Shown: positions 18,119 through 28,833, numbered from the stretch's first letter. The stretch is 64,000 nucleotides of DNA from Bacteroidota bacterium (GCA_018829205.1 JAHJUE010000006.1:1-64000), one strand, 5' to 3'. The notes: generated from the letters alone by a model not told the origin. Made by a program: numbers and translations.

Positions 18119-19207
18119 TTATTGCACCAAATATGGAACACCCCAAGATACTTTTTCAACCGGGGCTGCATCATCATGAATTACCTGATAAGGCGCCGCA
18201 TGAACTATTGCATGGAAAAATCCGTGCAAAGCTCTCGGTTCAAAACTGCCTTCGTAAATCTTGGTGAAGGTAACACCATTTGAAACCGACGAAATTAATT
18301 CAAATTTTCTTTTAGCTCTATTCTTTCCAAATTTATCGGCTCCGAATGATAATGAAACATAATCTGTATCTGAATATGCTGATTCTAACTCAATTGTAAA
18401 GTGAACCTGATCACCTGCTTTTAACTTAGGGAATTGTCCCATGAAGTTGTTATTAAATCCGCCTGTTGATCTGCCCATATTACTATTATGTCCCCCTTTA
18501 CCATTGTTGCCTTTAGGTCCTTTTGGTCCGCCGGGACCATCATTCCCTTTATTTCCCATTCTATCATTTGTATTTCTTGAAATATAATAATCATTAGGAG
18601 AAGTAACTTCCAGAATCTCACCGCTAGGCAGGGTAACAATTAATTTCGTTATGTATATATTTGCCGATCCGGTTCCGCCTTCAGGAAGTGAGATTGAAAT
18701 AATTTTCCAATCCCTTTTTTGATCTCCTGTTTCGGCAACTTTTACAAATACAATATTTCTTGTAACAACTGTAGTAAAATACTTTTCAATTACAGTATCG
18801 ACAACTGCCGTATCGCCCGGAGCAAATTCATCATACGACGCAGCGATAAATAATGTTCCGGTAAAAGTTTTTGTAGAAACACCGTAAGCAGTGTCCCCCT
18901 GAACATCTAATTCCAGATTAAAATCTCTTGAATCAATTTTTTGCCATACGCGTGCCGGATAAACTGTTGTATTCGTTTTCGCGAGAAAATCCATTGATTC
19001 GGATTCGTTAAAATTAGATTCGAAAGATTGCAGTACCTCATCTTCCTCGGCGATCTTTCTTAAAGCATCGTATTGAGATATTTCTGAAGTAGATTCTACA
19101 ACCGAATCATTTTGACTGCAGGCACTTGTAAGTAGAATTAGCGTAAAAGTGAATACCACTAAAACTATCACGTTTATAAATTTCGTTTTTGATTTTTTGT
19201 TAACCAT
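18119..19207 (-). CDS. lipoprotein with collagen-like glycine-triplet insert
   Basis: The start at 19207 is fixed by GGAGG 5 bases upstream. The 362-residue product has a lipoprotein signal ending LTSAC, a beta-rich middle and, at about residues 220-250, a run of Gly-X-X triplets (GNK GND GPG GPK GPK GNN GKG GHN), followed by Asn/Gly-rich sequence and a second beta domain (about 265-362). It is immediately downstream of the CHASE2 sigma54 activator gene and ends in a strong terminator, so it is probably its own transcript and a plausible target of that activator. I do not recognise a family. Confidence 0.75.
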   Translation of the reverse strand: MVNKKSKTKFINVIVLVVFTFTLILLTSACSQNDSVVESTSEISQYDALRKIAEEDEVLQSFESNFNESESMDFLAKTNTTVYPARVWQKIDSRDFNLELDVQGDTAYGVSTKTFTGTLFIAASYDEFAPGDTAVVDTVIEKYFTTVVTRNIVFVKVAETGDQKRDWKIISISLPEGGTGSANIYITKLIVTLPSGEILEVTSPNDYYISRNTNDRMGNKGNDGPGGPKGPKGNNGKGGHNSNMGRSTGGFNNNFMGQFPKLKAGDQVHFTIELESAYSDTDYVSLSFGADKFGKNRAKRKFELISSVSNGVTFTKIYEGSFEPRALHGFFHAIVHAAPYQVIHDDAAPVEKVSWGVPYLVQ

Positions 19208-19376
19208 ACTGCCCTCCAATTTGTTTTTGGTGAATTGATTTGCCTTTTAGGTTACATATCCTATGCCATTAACAAATCAAGAGCTAAGTAATTATGAATT
19301 AAGCATTTAGCTTAACAAGACTAAATTCCAAATGCCTGAAAAACCTATTAAATTGCCTGGAATTTAATTTACCAGG

Positions 19377-21842
19377 TTATTTTAACAGCATGTTCTTAAT
19401 TATTTCGTCAAGATAGAAATGATATTTCTGAGGCAGGTTCTTATATTTTGAAATGAATGCCTTTTTTATTTCTTCGAAATCAGTGCTATTTATTCTTTGG
19501 AGATCTTTATCTATATTTTTTAAGTATGTATTAAGTTTTGACTCCACTTTATCCATCATTTCCGGTTTTACCGAAGCTGAGATTTTTCTAACCGCGGCGT
19601 CTATTTCAAAATTTGAATCAAAATAATTTTTAAAAACAATTCCCCTAAAATTTTCTGATACGATTGTACGGCTAATATTTCCCAATTCTTTTGCGGTTTC
19701 ATTTATTGATGTATGAGAAAACTCTTTTTCACGAAGCGATTCTAAAATTAAGCCCTCCAAATTTGATTTTACATTTTTAATCATTTCGGAAGGAAGATCA
19801 CTTAATTTTATAATATCTCTATTTTCGGCCGATGCGAAAATACACGCGCGTTTAACAACAGATTCAAGTTCACGCACATTTCCTTTCCATTCATTTTCAA
19901 TAAGCTGTTCCATTGCCGCTTTTGAAATTGAAAGATTTTTGTTTTCTCTTTTCAAAAAGAAGTTTACAATCGGTTCAATATCTTCTTTTCTTTCACGCAG
20001 CGGAGGAAGATAAATATTTATTACATTTAATCTATAAAATAAATCCTCCCTAAATTTTTTCTCTTTAACCATTTCTTCAAGGTTTTTATTTGTCGCCGCA
20101 ACAATTCTTACATCGGAATAAGATGTTTCAGATGAACCAACTTTTTGATACTCTCCCGACTGAATTATCCGCAGAAGTTTCAGCTGAAAATTTTCATTTG
20201 TTTCGCCGATCTCATCCAGAAAAATTGTTCCTTTATCGGCGGCTTCAAATAGACCTTTCTTATTCGCCACTGCGTTTGTAAAAGCGCCTTTTACGTGGCC
20301 GAACAATTCGCTTTCCAAAAGTGTTTCGGATAAGGCCGCGCAATTAACAGCTATAAAATTATTATTCCGTCTTTCGCTTAATTGATGAACGGCATTCGCA
20401 ATTAATTCTTTTCCGCTTCCGCTTTCACCTGTAATAAGAATCGTTGCGTTATTCGGAGCTGTTTTTTTAACTATCGAAATAGTATCATGAATAATTTTAC
20501 TTCTATATATAATGCCGTAAAAATCTTTAACATCTTCTTCATTATAATTTATATTTTCTGCTTCATCCTGTTCATTCATTTTTAATTGCTCAATTTCATT
20601 TTTGAGCAAAGAAACCTGATTTATTAATTCATTCGGCGGGTTTTTCTTTAATACCAGTTCTTTCTGCATTTTTTCAAGAATTGCCTCTTTAGTTTTCAGC
20701 GCTGCTTTTAAAATATCTGTTTCTGATATGCTTAAGGTTAATTGCCGTTTTTTCATGAACAAATAATTAATTAATTCCGCAGGCAAAATCAAAATTACAG
20801 GTATAATAAACGCAGAATAGTTTAGTTCCATTTCGTGATTAACAAACAAATAGAAAGAAATTATATTAAATAGTCCCGCCGTAAAATATAAACCGGAACC
20901 GTTCTTTGCGAAAAAATAAATTAAAGCAAGTCCAAATAATAAAAATAGGAAGGTCGATAATTGAAAATATTTATAAATAATAAATTCATCATTTATCTTA
21001 TTGTTTAAAGCTGTTGCGTGAAGACCCACTCCCGGTATAACTTCGTCAAAAGATGTCGTTAATATTTTAGCTCTGGCCGGATCACTTACGCCTATTAATA
21101 CAATTTTATCTTTAAAAAGATTTTGTAATTTCTCTTCGTTTTCAGAAATTTGAAAAAATTCAAGCAGAGAGTATTTATTAAATGAGTTCCATGAAATATT
21201 AAAATTTACTTTTACCAACTCCTGATTCAATTCTTTTCTGTTATCAAATATTGCGTTTGAAAATGACTGTTCAATTTCATCATTAATTATTAGCAACTCC
21301 GGAATAAAAATTCCTTCGGAACTTCCCGCCGGTATACGGCTTCTTAAATAGTTTAAATGACCCGTCTTACTTTTTTCACTTTGAATTTTCGGAGACGGAT
21401 AAATAAGAGAGTCGGCGCTGAATTTTTCATTTTCGTATTTTAATCCTCCAACAAGAGAACCTAAAACAACATTGCCCGCATCTTCGATCTGCTGAGTTAA
21501 CAATTCGTTATATATGGATTGAAATACATTCCCTTCGGAAAGAAATATTTCTAATCCTATTTTTTTTGCATGCGCTTTTCTTAAATTGTTAATGGCCAAG
21601 GCATAATAACTCCTTTTTAAAGGCCAAACACCCAGTTTTTCAATATCATTTTCTGTTATACAAATTATTACTATTGAAGAATCGGGAACTGAAGTTCCTG
21701 ATATTTTATAAAAATACTTTTCAGTAAAGCTGTTTATTCCCGACGAAAAAGATTGCCAAAACAAAACAATAAAGACAGCTGCAACAAATGCTGCTAAACG
21801 AATAAAAAGAGTAATATTTTTAATTTTTTGAAAGTACGCCAT
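19377..21842 (-). CDS. CHASE2-sensor sigma54-interacting AAA+ transcriptional activator
   Basis: An 821-residue membrane-bound regulator. A first helix (about 15-32) is followed by an extracytoplasmic CHASE2 domain (about 45-285: VPDSSIVIICITENDIEKLG, KDKIVLIGVSDPA), three helices (about 293-360) and a coiled-coil linker (370-425). The sigma54 AAA+ domain (about 440-690) has Walker A GESGSGKE (472-479), the sigma54 loop at 519-524 reading GAFTNA rather than GAFTGA, and Walker B TIFLDE (539-544). WKGNVRELESVVKRA ends the domain. The C-terminus is longer than a Fis-type helix-turn-helix: ETAKELGNISRTIVSENFRGI could be the DNA-binding element, followed by about 90 helical residues. It heads a minus-strand cluster with FecR-like and envelope genes, suggesting control of envelope functions by an outside signal. 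Confidence 0.9.
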   Translation of the reverse strand: MAYFQKIKNITLFIRLAAFVAAVFIVLFWQSFSSGINSFTEKYFYKISGTSVPDSSIVIICITENDIEKLGVWPLKRSYYALAINNLRKAHAKKIGLEIFLSEGNVFQSIYNELLTQQIEDAGNVVLGSLVGGLKYENEKFSADSLIYPSPKIQSEKSKTGHLNYLRSRIPAGSSEGIFIPELLIINDEIEQSFSNAIFDNRKELNQELVKVNFNISWNSFNKYSLLEFFQISENEEKLQNLFKDKIVLIGVSDPARAKILTTSFDEVIPGVGLHATALNNKINDEFIIYKYFQLSTFLFLLFGLALIYFFAKNGSGLYFTAGLFNIISFYLFVNHEMELNYSAFIIPVILILPAELINYLFMKKRQLTLSISETDILKAALKTKEAILEKMQKELVLKKNPPNELINQVSLLKNEIEQLKMNEQDEAENINYNEEDVKDFYGIIYRSKIIHDTISIVKKTAPNNATILITGESGSGKELIANAVHQLSERRNNNFIAVNCAALSETLLESELFGHVKGAFTNAVANKKGLFEAADKGTIFLDEIGETNENFQLKLLRIIQSGEYQKVGSSETSYSDVRIVAATNKNLEEMVKEKKFREDLFYRLNVINIYLPPLRERKEDIEPIVNFFLKRENKNLSISKAAMEQLIENEWKGNVRELESVVKRACIFASAENRDIIKLSDLPSEMIKNVKSNLEGLILESLREKEFSHTSINETAKELGNISRTIVSENFRGIVFKNYFDSNFEIDAAVRKISASVKPEMMDKVESKLNTYLKNIDKDLQRINSTDFEEIKKAFISKYKNLPQKYHFYLDEIIKNMLLK

Positions 21843-21922
21843 AATAGATTAAATTAACATATAAAATTGATTTTTGAATTTACGAAATAAAGAATTATAA
21901 ATCCCCTATTAAGGAGAAGGTT

Positions 21923-22717
21923 ATGAGGAAGGTAATTAATAGTCTTGTTGTAAATGATGAAGGAAAAGAAAACGCCCAGTCTATAATATTTGTTCATGGT
22001 TTTCCGTTTGGCAAATGGATGTGGGAAAAACAGGTAAAAGTTCTGCAGAAAAGATACAGATGCATTACATACGATATGCGCGGACTCGGTGAAAGTTATG
22101 TCGGCGACGGGCAATATACAATGGAAGCATATGTTTATGATCTTTATTCAATAATTGATAAGTTAAAATTAGAGAAGCCGGTGTTATGCGGATTATCGAT
22201 GGGCGGATATGTTTCATTACGCGCTGTTGAAAAAGAACATGATAAATTCGGCGGTTTGATTCTTTGCGATACAAAAGCAGACGGTGATGACGATAATGGT
22301 AAACTTGTCCGCGCCGCTAAAATTAATCAAATAAACACCGAAGGATTGGATCAATTTATTGACGGTTTTGTTGTTCCATTATTTTCTGAAGATGCACCTA
22401 AGCAAAAGAAAAAATTAGTTAGTGATGTTTTACTGAAAGCTAAGAAAAATAATCCGGTTGGAGTTAAAGGCGCTTTAATTGCAATGCTGAGCAGAACCGA
22501 TACGAATAAAATGTTAAAGAAAATAAAAATCCCGACCTTGGTAATTGCGGGTTCCTTTGACAAACTTACTCCTCCTGTAAAAATGAGGGATATGGCGGCA
22601 AAAATTCCAAACAGTGATTTTGCTATTGTACCAAGGGCCGGACATTTAACTCCGCTTGAAAATCCGGGCGGGTTTAATGATTTACTTATCGGGTATATGA
22701 AGAAGTATTTCGATTAA
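21923..22717 (+). CDS. alpha/beta-fold hydrolase
   Basis: A 264-residue cytoplasmic hydrolase with the full triad pattern: oxyanion-hole HGFPFG (25-30), nucleophile Ser92 in GLSMGG, Asp in GSFDKLTP near 215 and His in GRAGHLTPLENP near 240. AAGGAGAAGG precedes the ATG. The substrate cannot be deduced; 3-oxoadipate enol-lactonase-like and esterase members look similar. It is divergent from the CHASE2 regulator, about 80 bases away. Confidence 0.9.
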   Translation: MRKVINSLVVNDEGKENAQSIIFVHGFPFGKWMWEKQVKVLQKRYRCITYDMRGLGESYVGDGQYTMEAYVYDLYSIIDKLKLEKPVLCGLSMGGYVSLRAVEKEHDKFGGLILCDTKADGDDDNGKLVRAAKINQINTEGLDQFIDGFVVPLFSEDAPKQKKKLVSDVLLKAKKNNPVGVKGALIAMLSRTDTNKMLKKIKIPTLVIAGSFDKLTPPVKMRDMAAKIPNSDFAIVPRAGHLTPLENPGGFNDLLIGYMKKYFD

Positions 22718-22735
22718 TTTGAAAGGTTATTAATG

Positions 22736-22805
22736 GAACACTGATTTTTATGATCTACGCTGATTAAATCTTAATAAAACATTAAGATCATAAAAATCTG
22801 CGTTC
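22736..22805. repeat. palindromic intergenic repeat between convergent genes
   Basis: Two 21-base arms (22736-22756 and 22785-22805) are inverted repeats with two mismatches, sharing CTGATTTTTATGATCT-like sequence, around a 28-base loop. It resembles the GAACACNGATTTT...AAAATCTGNGTTC intergenic elements dispersed in Bacteroidota-like genomes. It lies exactly between converging stops and may terminate both transcripts. Confidence 0.75.
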
Positions 22806-22811
22806 TGTTTA

Positions 22812-23270
22812 TTAGTGAAAAATTACTTCATGATCAATAAACTTCCCGTTTTCATAATTAAATTTTGCGCTGAAGAATTTTTCCTGGAAAAGCCATGGGA
22901 TAAATATCTTATCACCCTCCCATAAATTTAATTCGATAAGTTTATCGTTATCAATCCACTCAAGATGTCCTTCTGGAGATTCAATTAAATCTCCCTCAAA
23001 GTCATGAAAAACAAAAACAAATACGTACCAGTCATCAACACCGTCAAAATTAGGGAAAGTAATAAACCCTTTCATAATTGGATTCTTAACATCAAGACCC
23101 GTTTCTTCCTTCATTTCCCTAATAGCGCAATCCTCGGGGGATTCCCCCGCTTCAAATTTACCGCCGAGTCCGTTCCATTTACCTTCATGGTAGTCATTCT
23201 CTTTTTTATTGCGGTAAATCATTAATGTTTTGCCGTCTTTTATTATATAACAGAGTGTCGCTAACTTCAT
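22812..23270 (-). CDS. NUDIX hydrolase, MutT/8-oxo-dGTP diphosphatase-like
   Basis: About 152 residues with an intact Nudix box (GKFEAGESPEDCAIREMKEETGL; consensus Gx5Ex7REUxEExGU). The flanking WNGLGG and EGHLEWIDNDKL are typical of small MutT-like 8-oxo-dGTP or 2-hydroxy-dATP hydrolases. The true substrate could be another nucleoside diphosphate derivative. I use the ATG at 23270; a TTG two codons earlier is possible. No Shine-Dalgarno sequence is evident. Confidence 0.9.
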   Translation of the reverse strand: MKLATLCYIIKDGKTLMIYRNKKENDYHEGKWNGLGGKFEAGESPEDCAIREMKEETGLDVKNPIMKGFITFPNFDGVDDWYVFVFVFHDFEGDLIESPEGHLEWIDNDKLIELNLWEGDKIFIPWLFQEKFFSAKFNYENGKFIDHEVIFH

Positions 23271-23346
23271 GCTCAATTAAATATTATGAATAAAATTCAG
23301 TTTAAGTAATTTTACGAATTCATAAATGCAATTATCACTTTTGAAT

Positions 23347-24321
23347 TTAATATGCTATGTATCGATCTTTTAATAGATAAGTCTTCACATAGTCTTCAAC
23401 ACCTTTTTCAAGAGAAAATAATTCATTATTATATCCGGCACTATTAATTTTAGTCAAAGACGCTTCCGTAAAATACTGGTATTTACCTCTTAAGTTCTCA
23501 GGCATTTCAATATGTTCAATATTTACGGGTTTGCCGACAGCATTAAACAAAGCCGTTACAAGATCATTCCATGTTCTTGCCTTTGCGGTTCCGACATTAA
23601 AAAGACCGTTTTTATTTCTATTCTCAAAAAAATGAACAGACATATCAACGGCATCTTTTACATAAATAAAATCACGTTTCTGTTCGCCGTCCTTATATTC
23701 ATGGTTGTATGATTTAAAAAGTTTTACTTTCCCTGTTTCTAAAACCTGTTCAAATGCTTTGTGAACAACGCTGCGCATATCCCCTTTATGATATTCATTA
23801 GGTCCGTATACGTTAAAATATTTCAGTCCGACAACCTTATCGCCAATTCCCATTTTTTTAATCCACATGTCAAACATATGTTTTGAGTATCCATACATAT
23901 TTAGCGGACGAAGATTTTCAGGATGATTCATATTATCGTCGTAACCATTGGAGCCGTCTCCGTATGTAGCGGCGGATGAAGCATAAATAAATCTTGTTTT
24001 TCTCGGAAGACAATATTTAGCCAGTTCAACGGAATATCTGAAATTATTCTGTAGCAGATAATCGGCGTCATTTTCGGTAGTTGACGAACATGCGCCAAGA
24101 TGAAAACAACAATCGATGTTAAATGGCAGTCTTTCTTCAACTATTAAATTATAAAATTCTTCTTTGTTGTAAATATCGGAAAATTTTAATCCGTTTAAGT
24201 TTTTCCACTTTTCGCCTGACTTCAAATTATCAACAATTACAATATTATCCTTTCCCAGCTGGTTAAGTTTCCAAATTAACACACTGCCAATAAACCCCGC
24301 GCCGCCTGTTACAACAATCAT
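23347..24321 (-). CDS. hldD: ADP-L-glycero-D-manno-heptose 6-epimerase
   Basis: A 324-residue short-chain dehydrogenase-fold epimerase for the last step of ADP-heptose synthesis for lipopolysaccharide core. The NAD(P) loop is GGAGFIGS (6-13). LGACSSTTENDADYL corresponds to the HldD hallmark GA.SSTTE, ASSAATYGDG supplies the catalytic serine region and MYGYSK the Tyr-Lys pair; FNVYGPNEYHKGDMRSVVHK is also HldD-specific. AGAGGA lies before the ATG. It agrees with a heptosyltransferase-like GT9 gene at 46300. Confidence 0.93.
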   Translation of the reverse strand: MIVVTGGAGFIGSVLIWKLNQLGKDNIVIVDNLKSGEKWKNLNGLKFSDIYNKEEFYNLIVEERLPFNIDCCFHLGACSSTTENDADYLLQNNFRYSVELAKYCLPRKTRFIYASSAATYGDGSNGYDDNMNHPENLRPLNMYGYSKHMFDMWIKKMGIGDKVVGLKYFNVYGPNEYHKGDMRSVVHKAFEQVLETGKVKLFKSYNHEYKDGEQKRDFIYVKDAVDMSVHFFENRNKNGLFNVGTAKARTWNDLVTALFNAVGKPVNIEHIEMPENLRGKYQYFTEASLTKINSAGYNNELFSLEKGVEDYVKTYLLKDRYIAY

Positions 24322-24427
24322 AAATTCCTCTTCTATAAAATTTTATATTGTTTGACAATTTAATTATATTGTTGCTCTTCTACAATCAATGTTTCATAAT
24401 TAATTACATTATCGGAAAGAATGATAG

Positions 24428-27400
24428 ATGATTACACATAAACTAAAAGAAATATTAAGCAGCAGAATCATGGTGCTTGACGGCGCGATGGGAACCATGA
24501 TTCAAAGATATAAATTAAGCGAAGAAGATTTCAGAGGGGAAAGATTTAAAGAGCATCCGAGTGATTTAAAGGGTAATAATGATATCCTTTCAATTACAAG
24601 ACCGGATATCATTAAACAAATTCATCTGGATTACTTAATCGCCGGCTCTGATATTATTGAAACAAACACATTCAGTGCTACATCAATTGCTCAGGCTGAT
24701 TATAAAGCCGAACATTTGGCTTATGAAATAAATTTTCAGTCTGCTAAAATTGCTAAAGAAGCCGCTGATGAAATCACTGAATTAAATCCCGGTAAACCGA
24801 GATTTGTTGCAGGGGCATTCGGTCCAACTAATAAGTCACTTTCTCTTTCACCTGATGTAAATGATCCCGGCTACCGCGCAGTTACTTTTGATGAAGTCGC
24901 TGCCACATATAAGGAACAGGCAAAAGGATTAATCGACGGCGGAGTCGACATATTATTAATTGAAACTATTTTCGATACGCTTAATGCCAAAGCCGCAATT
25001 TACGCAGTTGGGCAGGCACTTGAAGAATCAGGAAAAAACCTGCCAGTTATGATTTCCGGTACTATTGTTGATTTAAGCGGACGAACACTTTCTGGTCAGA
25101 CTACCGAAGCATTTTTAATTTCAATAATGCATACCAAAAATTTATTTAGCGTGGGTTTAAACTGCGCTCTGGGTCCAAAACAAATGCGCTCGTTTATTGA
25201 AGAACTTGCAGAGAAAGCTCCTTGTTTTGTAAGTCTTTATCCCAATGCCGGTCTGCCCAACGAGTTCGGCGGTTACGATGAATCACCGGATTCAATGGCT
25301 GAAGTATTAAAAGATTTTGCCGAAAGAGGTTTTTTTAATATTGTCGGCGGATGCTGCGGAACTACACCCGACCATATAAAAAAATTCTCTGAAATTGTAA
25401 AAGATTTAAAACCTAGGGAATTACCAGTCGTTGATCCGTATTTAAGATTAAGCGGACTTGAGCCGCTTGTGCTTCGTCCGGAAACAAATTTTATAAATAT
25501 TGGAGAAAGAACAAACGTTACCGGTTCCAAAAAGTTTGCCCGTTTAATAAAAGAAAATAATTATGAAGAAGCATTATCTATTGCAAGACAGCAGGTTGAA
25601 AACGGTGCACAGATAATTGATATAAATATGGATGAAGGAATGATTGATTCCGAAGCGGCAATGGTAAAGTTTTTAAATCTGCTTGCCGCTGAACCGGAAA
25701 TATCAAAAGTTCCTATTATGCTTGATTCTTCTAAGTGGTCCGTTATTGAAGCCGGATTAAAATGTATTCAAGGTAAAGGCATTGTAAACTCAATCAGTAT
25801 GAAAGAAGGCGAAGCCGCTTTCATTGAACATGCTAAAAAAGTTCAAGCATACGGAGCAGCGGTAATTGTAATGGCATTTGACGAAGAAGGTCAGGCTGAT
25901 ACGTATGAAAGAAAAATTAAAATTTGCGAAAGAGCTTATAAAATTCTTACCGAGCAGGTGGGTTTTGCCCCGCACGATATTATATTTGACCCCAATATAT
26001 TTGCAATCGCAACCGGAATACAGGAGCATAACGAATACGCGATTAATTATATAAATGCTGCAAAATGGATTAAAGAAAATCTTCCCTACGCAAAAATTTC
26101 TGGGGGTGTAAGTAATCTTTCATTTTCATTCCGCGGTAATGATAGAATACGCGAAGCAATGCATTCGGCCTTCCTGTTTGAAGCCATAAAAGCAGGAATG
26201 GATATGGGTATTGTAAACGCCGGTCAATTAGAAGTGTATGAAGAAATCCCAAAAGATTTGTTGGAAAAAGTTGAAGATGTAATATTTAACCGGAGGGAAG
26301 ATGCCACAGAAAGACTTGTTGAATTCGCCGAAACAATAAAACAAAAAGACAAATCGGAAGTTAAAGCTCTTGAATGGCGATCAGCCCCGGTTCAGGAAAG
26401 ATTAAAACACGCTCTGGTAAAAGGTATTGTCGAATTTATTGACGAGGATACGGAAGAAGCAAGGCTGCAGTATTCATCGGCGCTTGAAGTTATTGAAGGA
26501 CCTTTGATGGACGGGATGAATTTTGTTGGAGATCTTTTCGGCGCCGGTAAAATGTTTCTTCCTCAAGTTGTTAAAAGCGCGCGCGTTATGAAAAAATCAG
26601 TGGCTTATCTAATTCCTTTTATCGAAAAGGAAAAAGAAAAAAGCGGCGCTAAAAAAAGCAACGGTACTGTTTTAATGGCCACGGTTAAGGGGGATGTTCA
26701 TGATATCGGCAAAAATATTGTAGGCGTAGTTTTAGGATGCAACAATTATGATATTATTGATTTAGGCGTAATGGTACCTTCAGATAAAATTTTATCTACC
26801 GCGGTTGAAAAAAATGTCGACATTATCGGATTAAGCGGATTAATTACTCCTTCGCTCGACGAAATGGTTCATGTAGCCAAAGAAATGCAAAGACAGGGAT
26901 TAAGCTTCCCGTTGTTAATAGGCGGCGCAACAACTTCTAGAATTCATACCGCTGTAAAAGTCGCGCCTAACTACAGCGGGCCTACAGTTCATGTGCTTGA
27001 CGCTTCACGCAGCGTTTCAGTTGTGGGAAATCTTTTAAGTAATGACAATAAAGATTCTTTCGCTAAATCAATAAATGATGAATATATAAAATTAAAAAAA
27101 GACCACGACGCAAAACAGTCGGATAAAAATTACCTTTCGATCAAAGATTCTAGAATGAATAAACTTAAAATTAATTGGAAGAACGAAATTATTCATAAAC
27201 CCAAGGAATTGGGAATAATGGTATTGAATAATTTTAATCTGGATGTATTAAAAGAATTAATCGATTGGACTCCTTTCTTTTTAACATGGGAATTAAAAGG
27301 ACGTTACCCTGATATTTTCGAGAATAAGAATTACGGAATTGAAGCTAAAAAATTATTTGAAGATGCAAACATATTACTTGACAAAATAATCTGCGAAAAG

Positions 27401-28105
27401 CTTTTAAGCGCGAACGCGGTGTACGGATTGTTCCCAGCAAATTCTGTTGAAGATGATATTGAAATTTATGAAAACGGGAACAGAGAAAATGTAATTTATA
27501 AACTGCATACTTTAAGACAGCAGACAATTAAGGATAAAAACATTCCCAACATTGCTTTGGCTGATTTTATTGCGCCCAAAGAAAGCGGGATTGAAGATTA
27601 TATAGGCGCTTTCGCAGTTACGACCGGAATTGGAATTGATAAAATAGTTAAAGAGTTTGAAGATCAGCATGATGATTATAATTCAATATTAACAAAAGCG
27701 CTTGCAGACAGACTTGCAGAGGCATTTGCTGAATATCTTCATAAAAAAGTAAGAACCGAAATCTGGGGTTATTCAAAAAATGAAAAATTATCTAATGAAG
27801 AAATTATAAAAGAAAAATATATTGGAATTCGTCCCGCACCCGGTTATCCAGCTCAGCCGGATCATACTGAAAAAATTACAATTTTTAATATGCTGAATGT
27901 GCAGGAAAATACTACAATTAATTTGACTGAAAGCCTCGCAATGTTTCCTGCTGCATCAGTTTGCGGTTTGTATTTTGCAAACCCGAAAGCAAAATATTTT
28001 ACGACCGGGAAATTAGGCAAAGACCAAATTACGGATTACGCTAAACGTAAAAATATTAGTGTTGAAGAGGCTGAACGCTGGCTTTCTCCGGTGCTGAATT
28101 ATTAA
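24428..28105 (+). CDS. metH: cobalamin-dependent methionine synthase
   Basis: A 1225-residue enzyme, the size of E. coli MetH (1227), that transfers the methyl group of 5-methyltetrahydrofolate to homocysteine through cobalamin. Domains in order: homocysteine-binding (1-320, zinc cysteines in GLNCALG and [11 protein letters not shown]), pterin-binding (about 355-620, [15 protein letters not shown]), cobalamin cap and B12-binding (about 650-890, with His758 in [11 protein letters not shown] as the cobalt ligand), and the reactivation domain (about 900-1225, [15 protein letters not shown]). All key residues seen are present. No cobalamin or SAM riboswitch is visible in the 106 bases upstream. 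Its 3' end overlaps the converging lipoprotein gene by 4 bases. Confidence 0.97.
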   Translation: MITHKLKEILSSRIMVLDGAMGTMIQRYKLSEEDFRGERFKEHPSDLKGNNDILSITRPDIIKQIHLDYLIAGSDIIETNTFSATSIAQADYKAEHLAYEINFQSAKIAKEAADEITELNPGKPRFVAGAFGPTNKSLSLSPDVNDPGYRAVTFDEVAATYKEQAKGLIDGGVDILLIETIFDTLNAKAAIYAVGQALEESGKNLPVMISGTIVDLSGRTLSGQTTEAFLISIMHTKNLFSVGLNCALGPKQMRSFIEELAEKAPCFVSLYPNAGLPNEFGGYDESPDSMAEVLKDFAERGFFNIVGGCCGTTPDHIKKFSEIVKDLKPRELPVVDPYLRLSGLEPLVLRPETNFINIGERTNVTGSKKFARLIKENNYEEALSIARQQVENGAQIIDINMDEGMIDSEAAMVKFLNLLAAEPEISKVPIMLDSSKWSVIEAGLKCIQGKGIVNSISMKEGEAAFIEHAKKVQAYGAAVIVMAFDEEGQADTYERKIKICERAYKILTEQVGFAPHDIIFDPNIFAIATGIQEHNEYAINYINAAKWIKENLPYAKISGGVSNLSFSFRGNDRIREAMHSAFLFEAIKAGMDMGIVNAGQLEVYEEIPKDLLEKVEDVIFNRREDATERLVEFAETIKQKDKSEVKALEWRSAPVQERLKHALVKGIVEFIDEDTEEARLQYSSALEVIEGPLMDGMNFVGDLFGAGKMFLPQVVKSARVMKKSVAYLIPFIEKEKEKSGAKKSNGTVLMATVKGDVHDIGKNIVGVVLGCNNYDIIDLGVMVPSDKILSTAVEKNVDIIGLSGLITPSLDEMVHVAKEMQRQGLSFPLLIGGATTSRIHTAVKVAPNYSGPTVHVLDASRSVSVVGNLLSNDNKDSFAKSINDEYIKLKKDHDAKQSDKNYLSIKDSRMNKLKINWKNEIIHKPKELGIMVLNNFNLDVLKELIDWTPFFLTWELKGRYPDIFENKNYGIEAKKLFEDANILLDKIICEKLLSANAVYGLFPANSVEDDIEIYENGNRENVIYKLHTLRQQTIKDKNIPNIALADFIAPKESGIEDYIGAFAVTTGIGIDKIVKEFEDQHDDYNSILTKALADRLAEAFAEYLHKKVRTEIWGYSKNEKLSNEEIIKEKYIGIRPAPGYPAQPDHTEKITIFNMLNVQENTTINLTESLAMFPAASVCGLYFANPKAKYFTTGKLGKDQITDYAKRKNISVEEAERWLSPVLNY

Positions 28106-28833
28106 TTAGTTAAAATCGGTTCTCCCCAGCTAACAATTATCGGCTCGGCTTGGAAACCGTTAAAAACTAATTTATATCCTTTTGTAATATTATCGCCGTA
28201 GAAAATAGGTTTGCCATTATCATTATAAATAGAAAAAGTAATTACAGCTTTTAATTTATCTATTACTACAAAATAATCTTCCACATAATATCCAGACATT
28301 TCAATAACTCTGGAAAATTCTCCTTCGAAGTTTTCCAGAAAGAATGCCTCCGAAGCAAATTCAATTGGTTCTCTCGGTTGTGATATGTTTTCAAATATTA
28401 TTTCAAAACTAAGTTTGTCAAACTGGAATCTATCAATCCCGCTTTTTAATAAAATCCTTCCATCATTAATATTGAGAGTTTTATTGGTATAGAACTCGAG
28501 CTCATTTTTTAATCTTAATTTGTAATCTTCATCGCCATATCTTCTAATAATTGATTCTTTTCTTATTTTTGCACGAATTACATTTTCATTTAACGGCACC
28601 GCTTTTATGAATACAGTAGTACCACCGTAATTTACATTAGTATATTTTTCTTCATACCCGTTTTTATTGTATGACATATATTTCGATATAATATTCTCAC
28701 AATCTTTGTAAGTCCATTCGCTTTCAGGCTTGGATAATATTTCGTAGAATTTTTCGGTAGTTACTATTTTTGATGAAGTGCATGAAATTAAAAAATAAGT
28801 TGCAAACGCAACAAATAATATTTTTAGTTTCAT
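28102..28833 (-). CDS. lipoprotein of unknown function
   Basis: A 243-residue protein with a lipoprotein signal ending LISC (Cys18). The rest is mixed alpha/beta with no recognised motif; the first part ([29 protein letters not shown]) is helical, the rest beta-rich. It converges on metH with a 4-base overlap of stop codons, and diverges from the aminopeptidase gene. No Shine-Dalgarno sequence is obvious. Confidence 0.75.
   Translation of the reverse strand: MKLKILFVAFATYFLISCTSSKIVTTEKFYEILSKPESEWTYKDCENIISKYMSYNKNGYEEKYTNVNYGGTTVFIKAVPLNENVIRAKIRKESIIRRYGDEDYKLRLKNELEFYTNKTLNINDGRILLKSGIDRFQFDKLSFEIIFENISQPREPIEFASEAFFLENFEGEFSRVIEMSGYYVEDYFVVIDKLKAVITFSIYNDNGKPIFYGDNITKGYKLVFNGFQAEPIIVSWGEPILTN

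Noticed and set aside
24322-24427. Possible SAM or cobalamin riboswitch before metH
   Set aside because: The 106-base gap is shared with the divergent hldD gene and contains none of the conserved riboswitch boxes.
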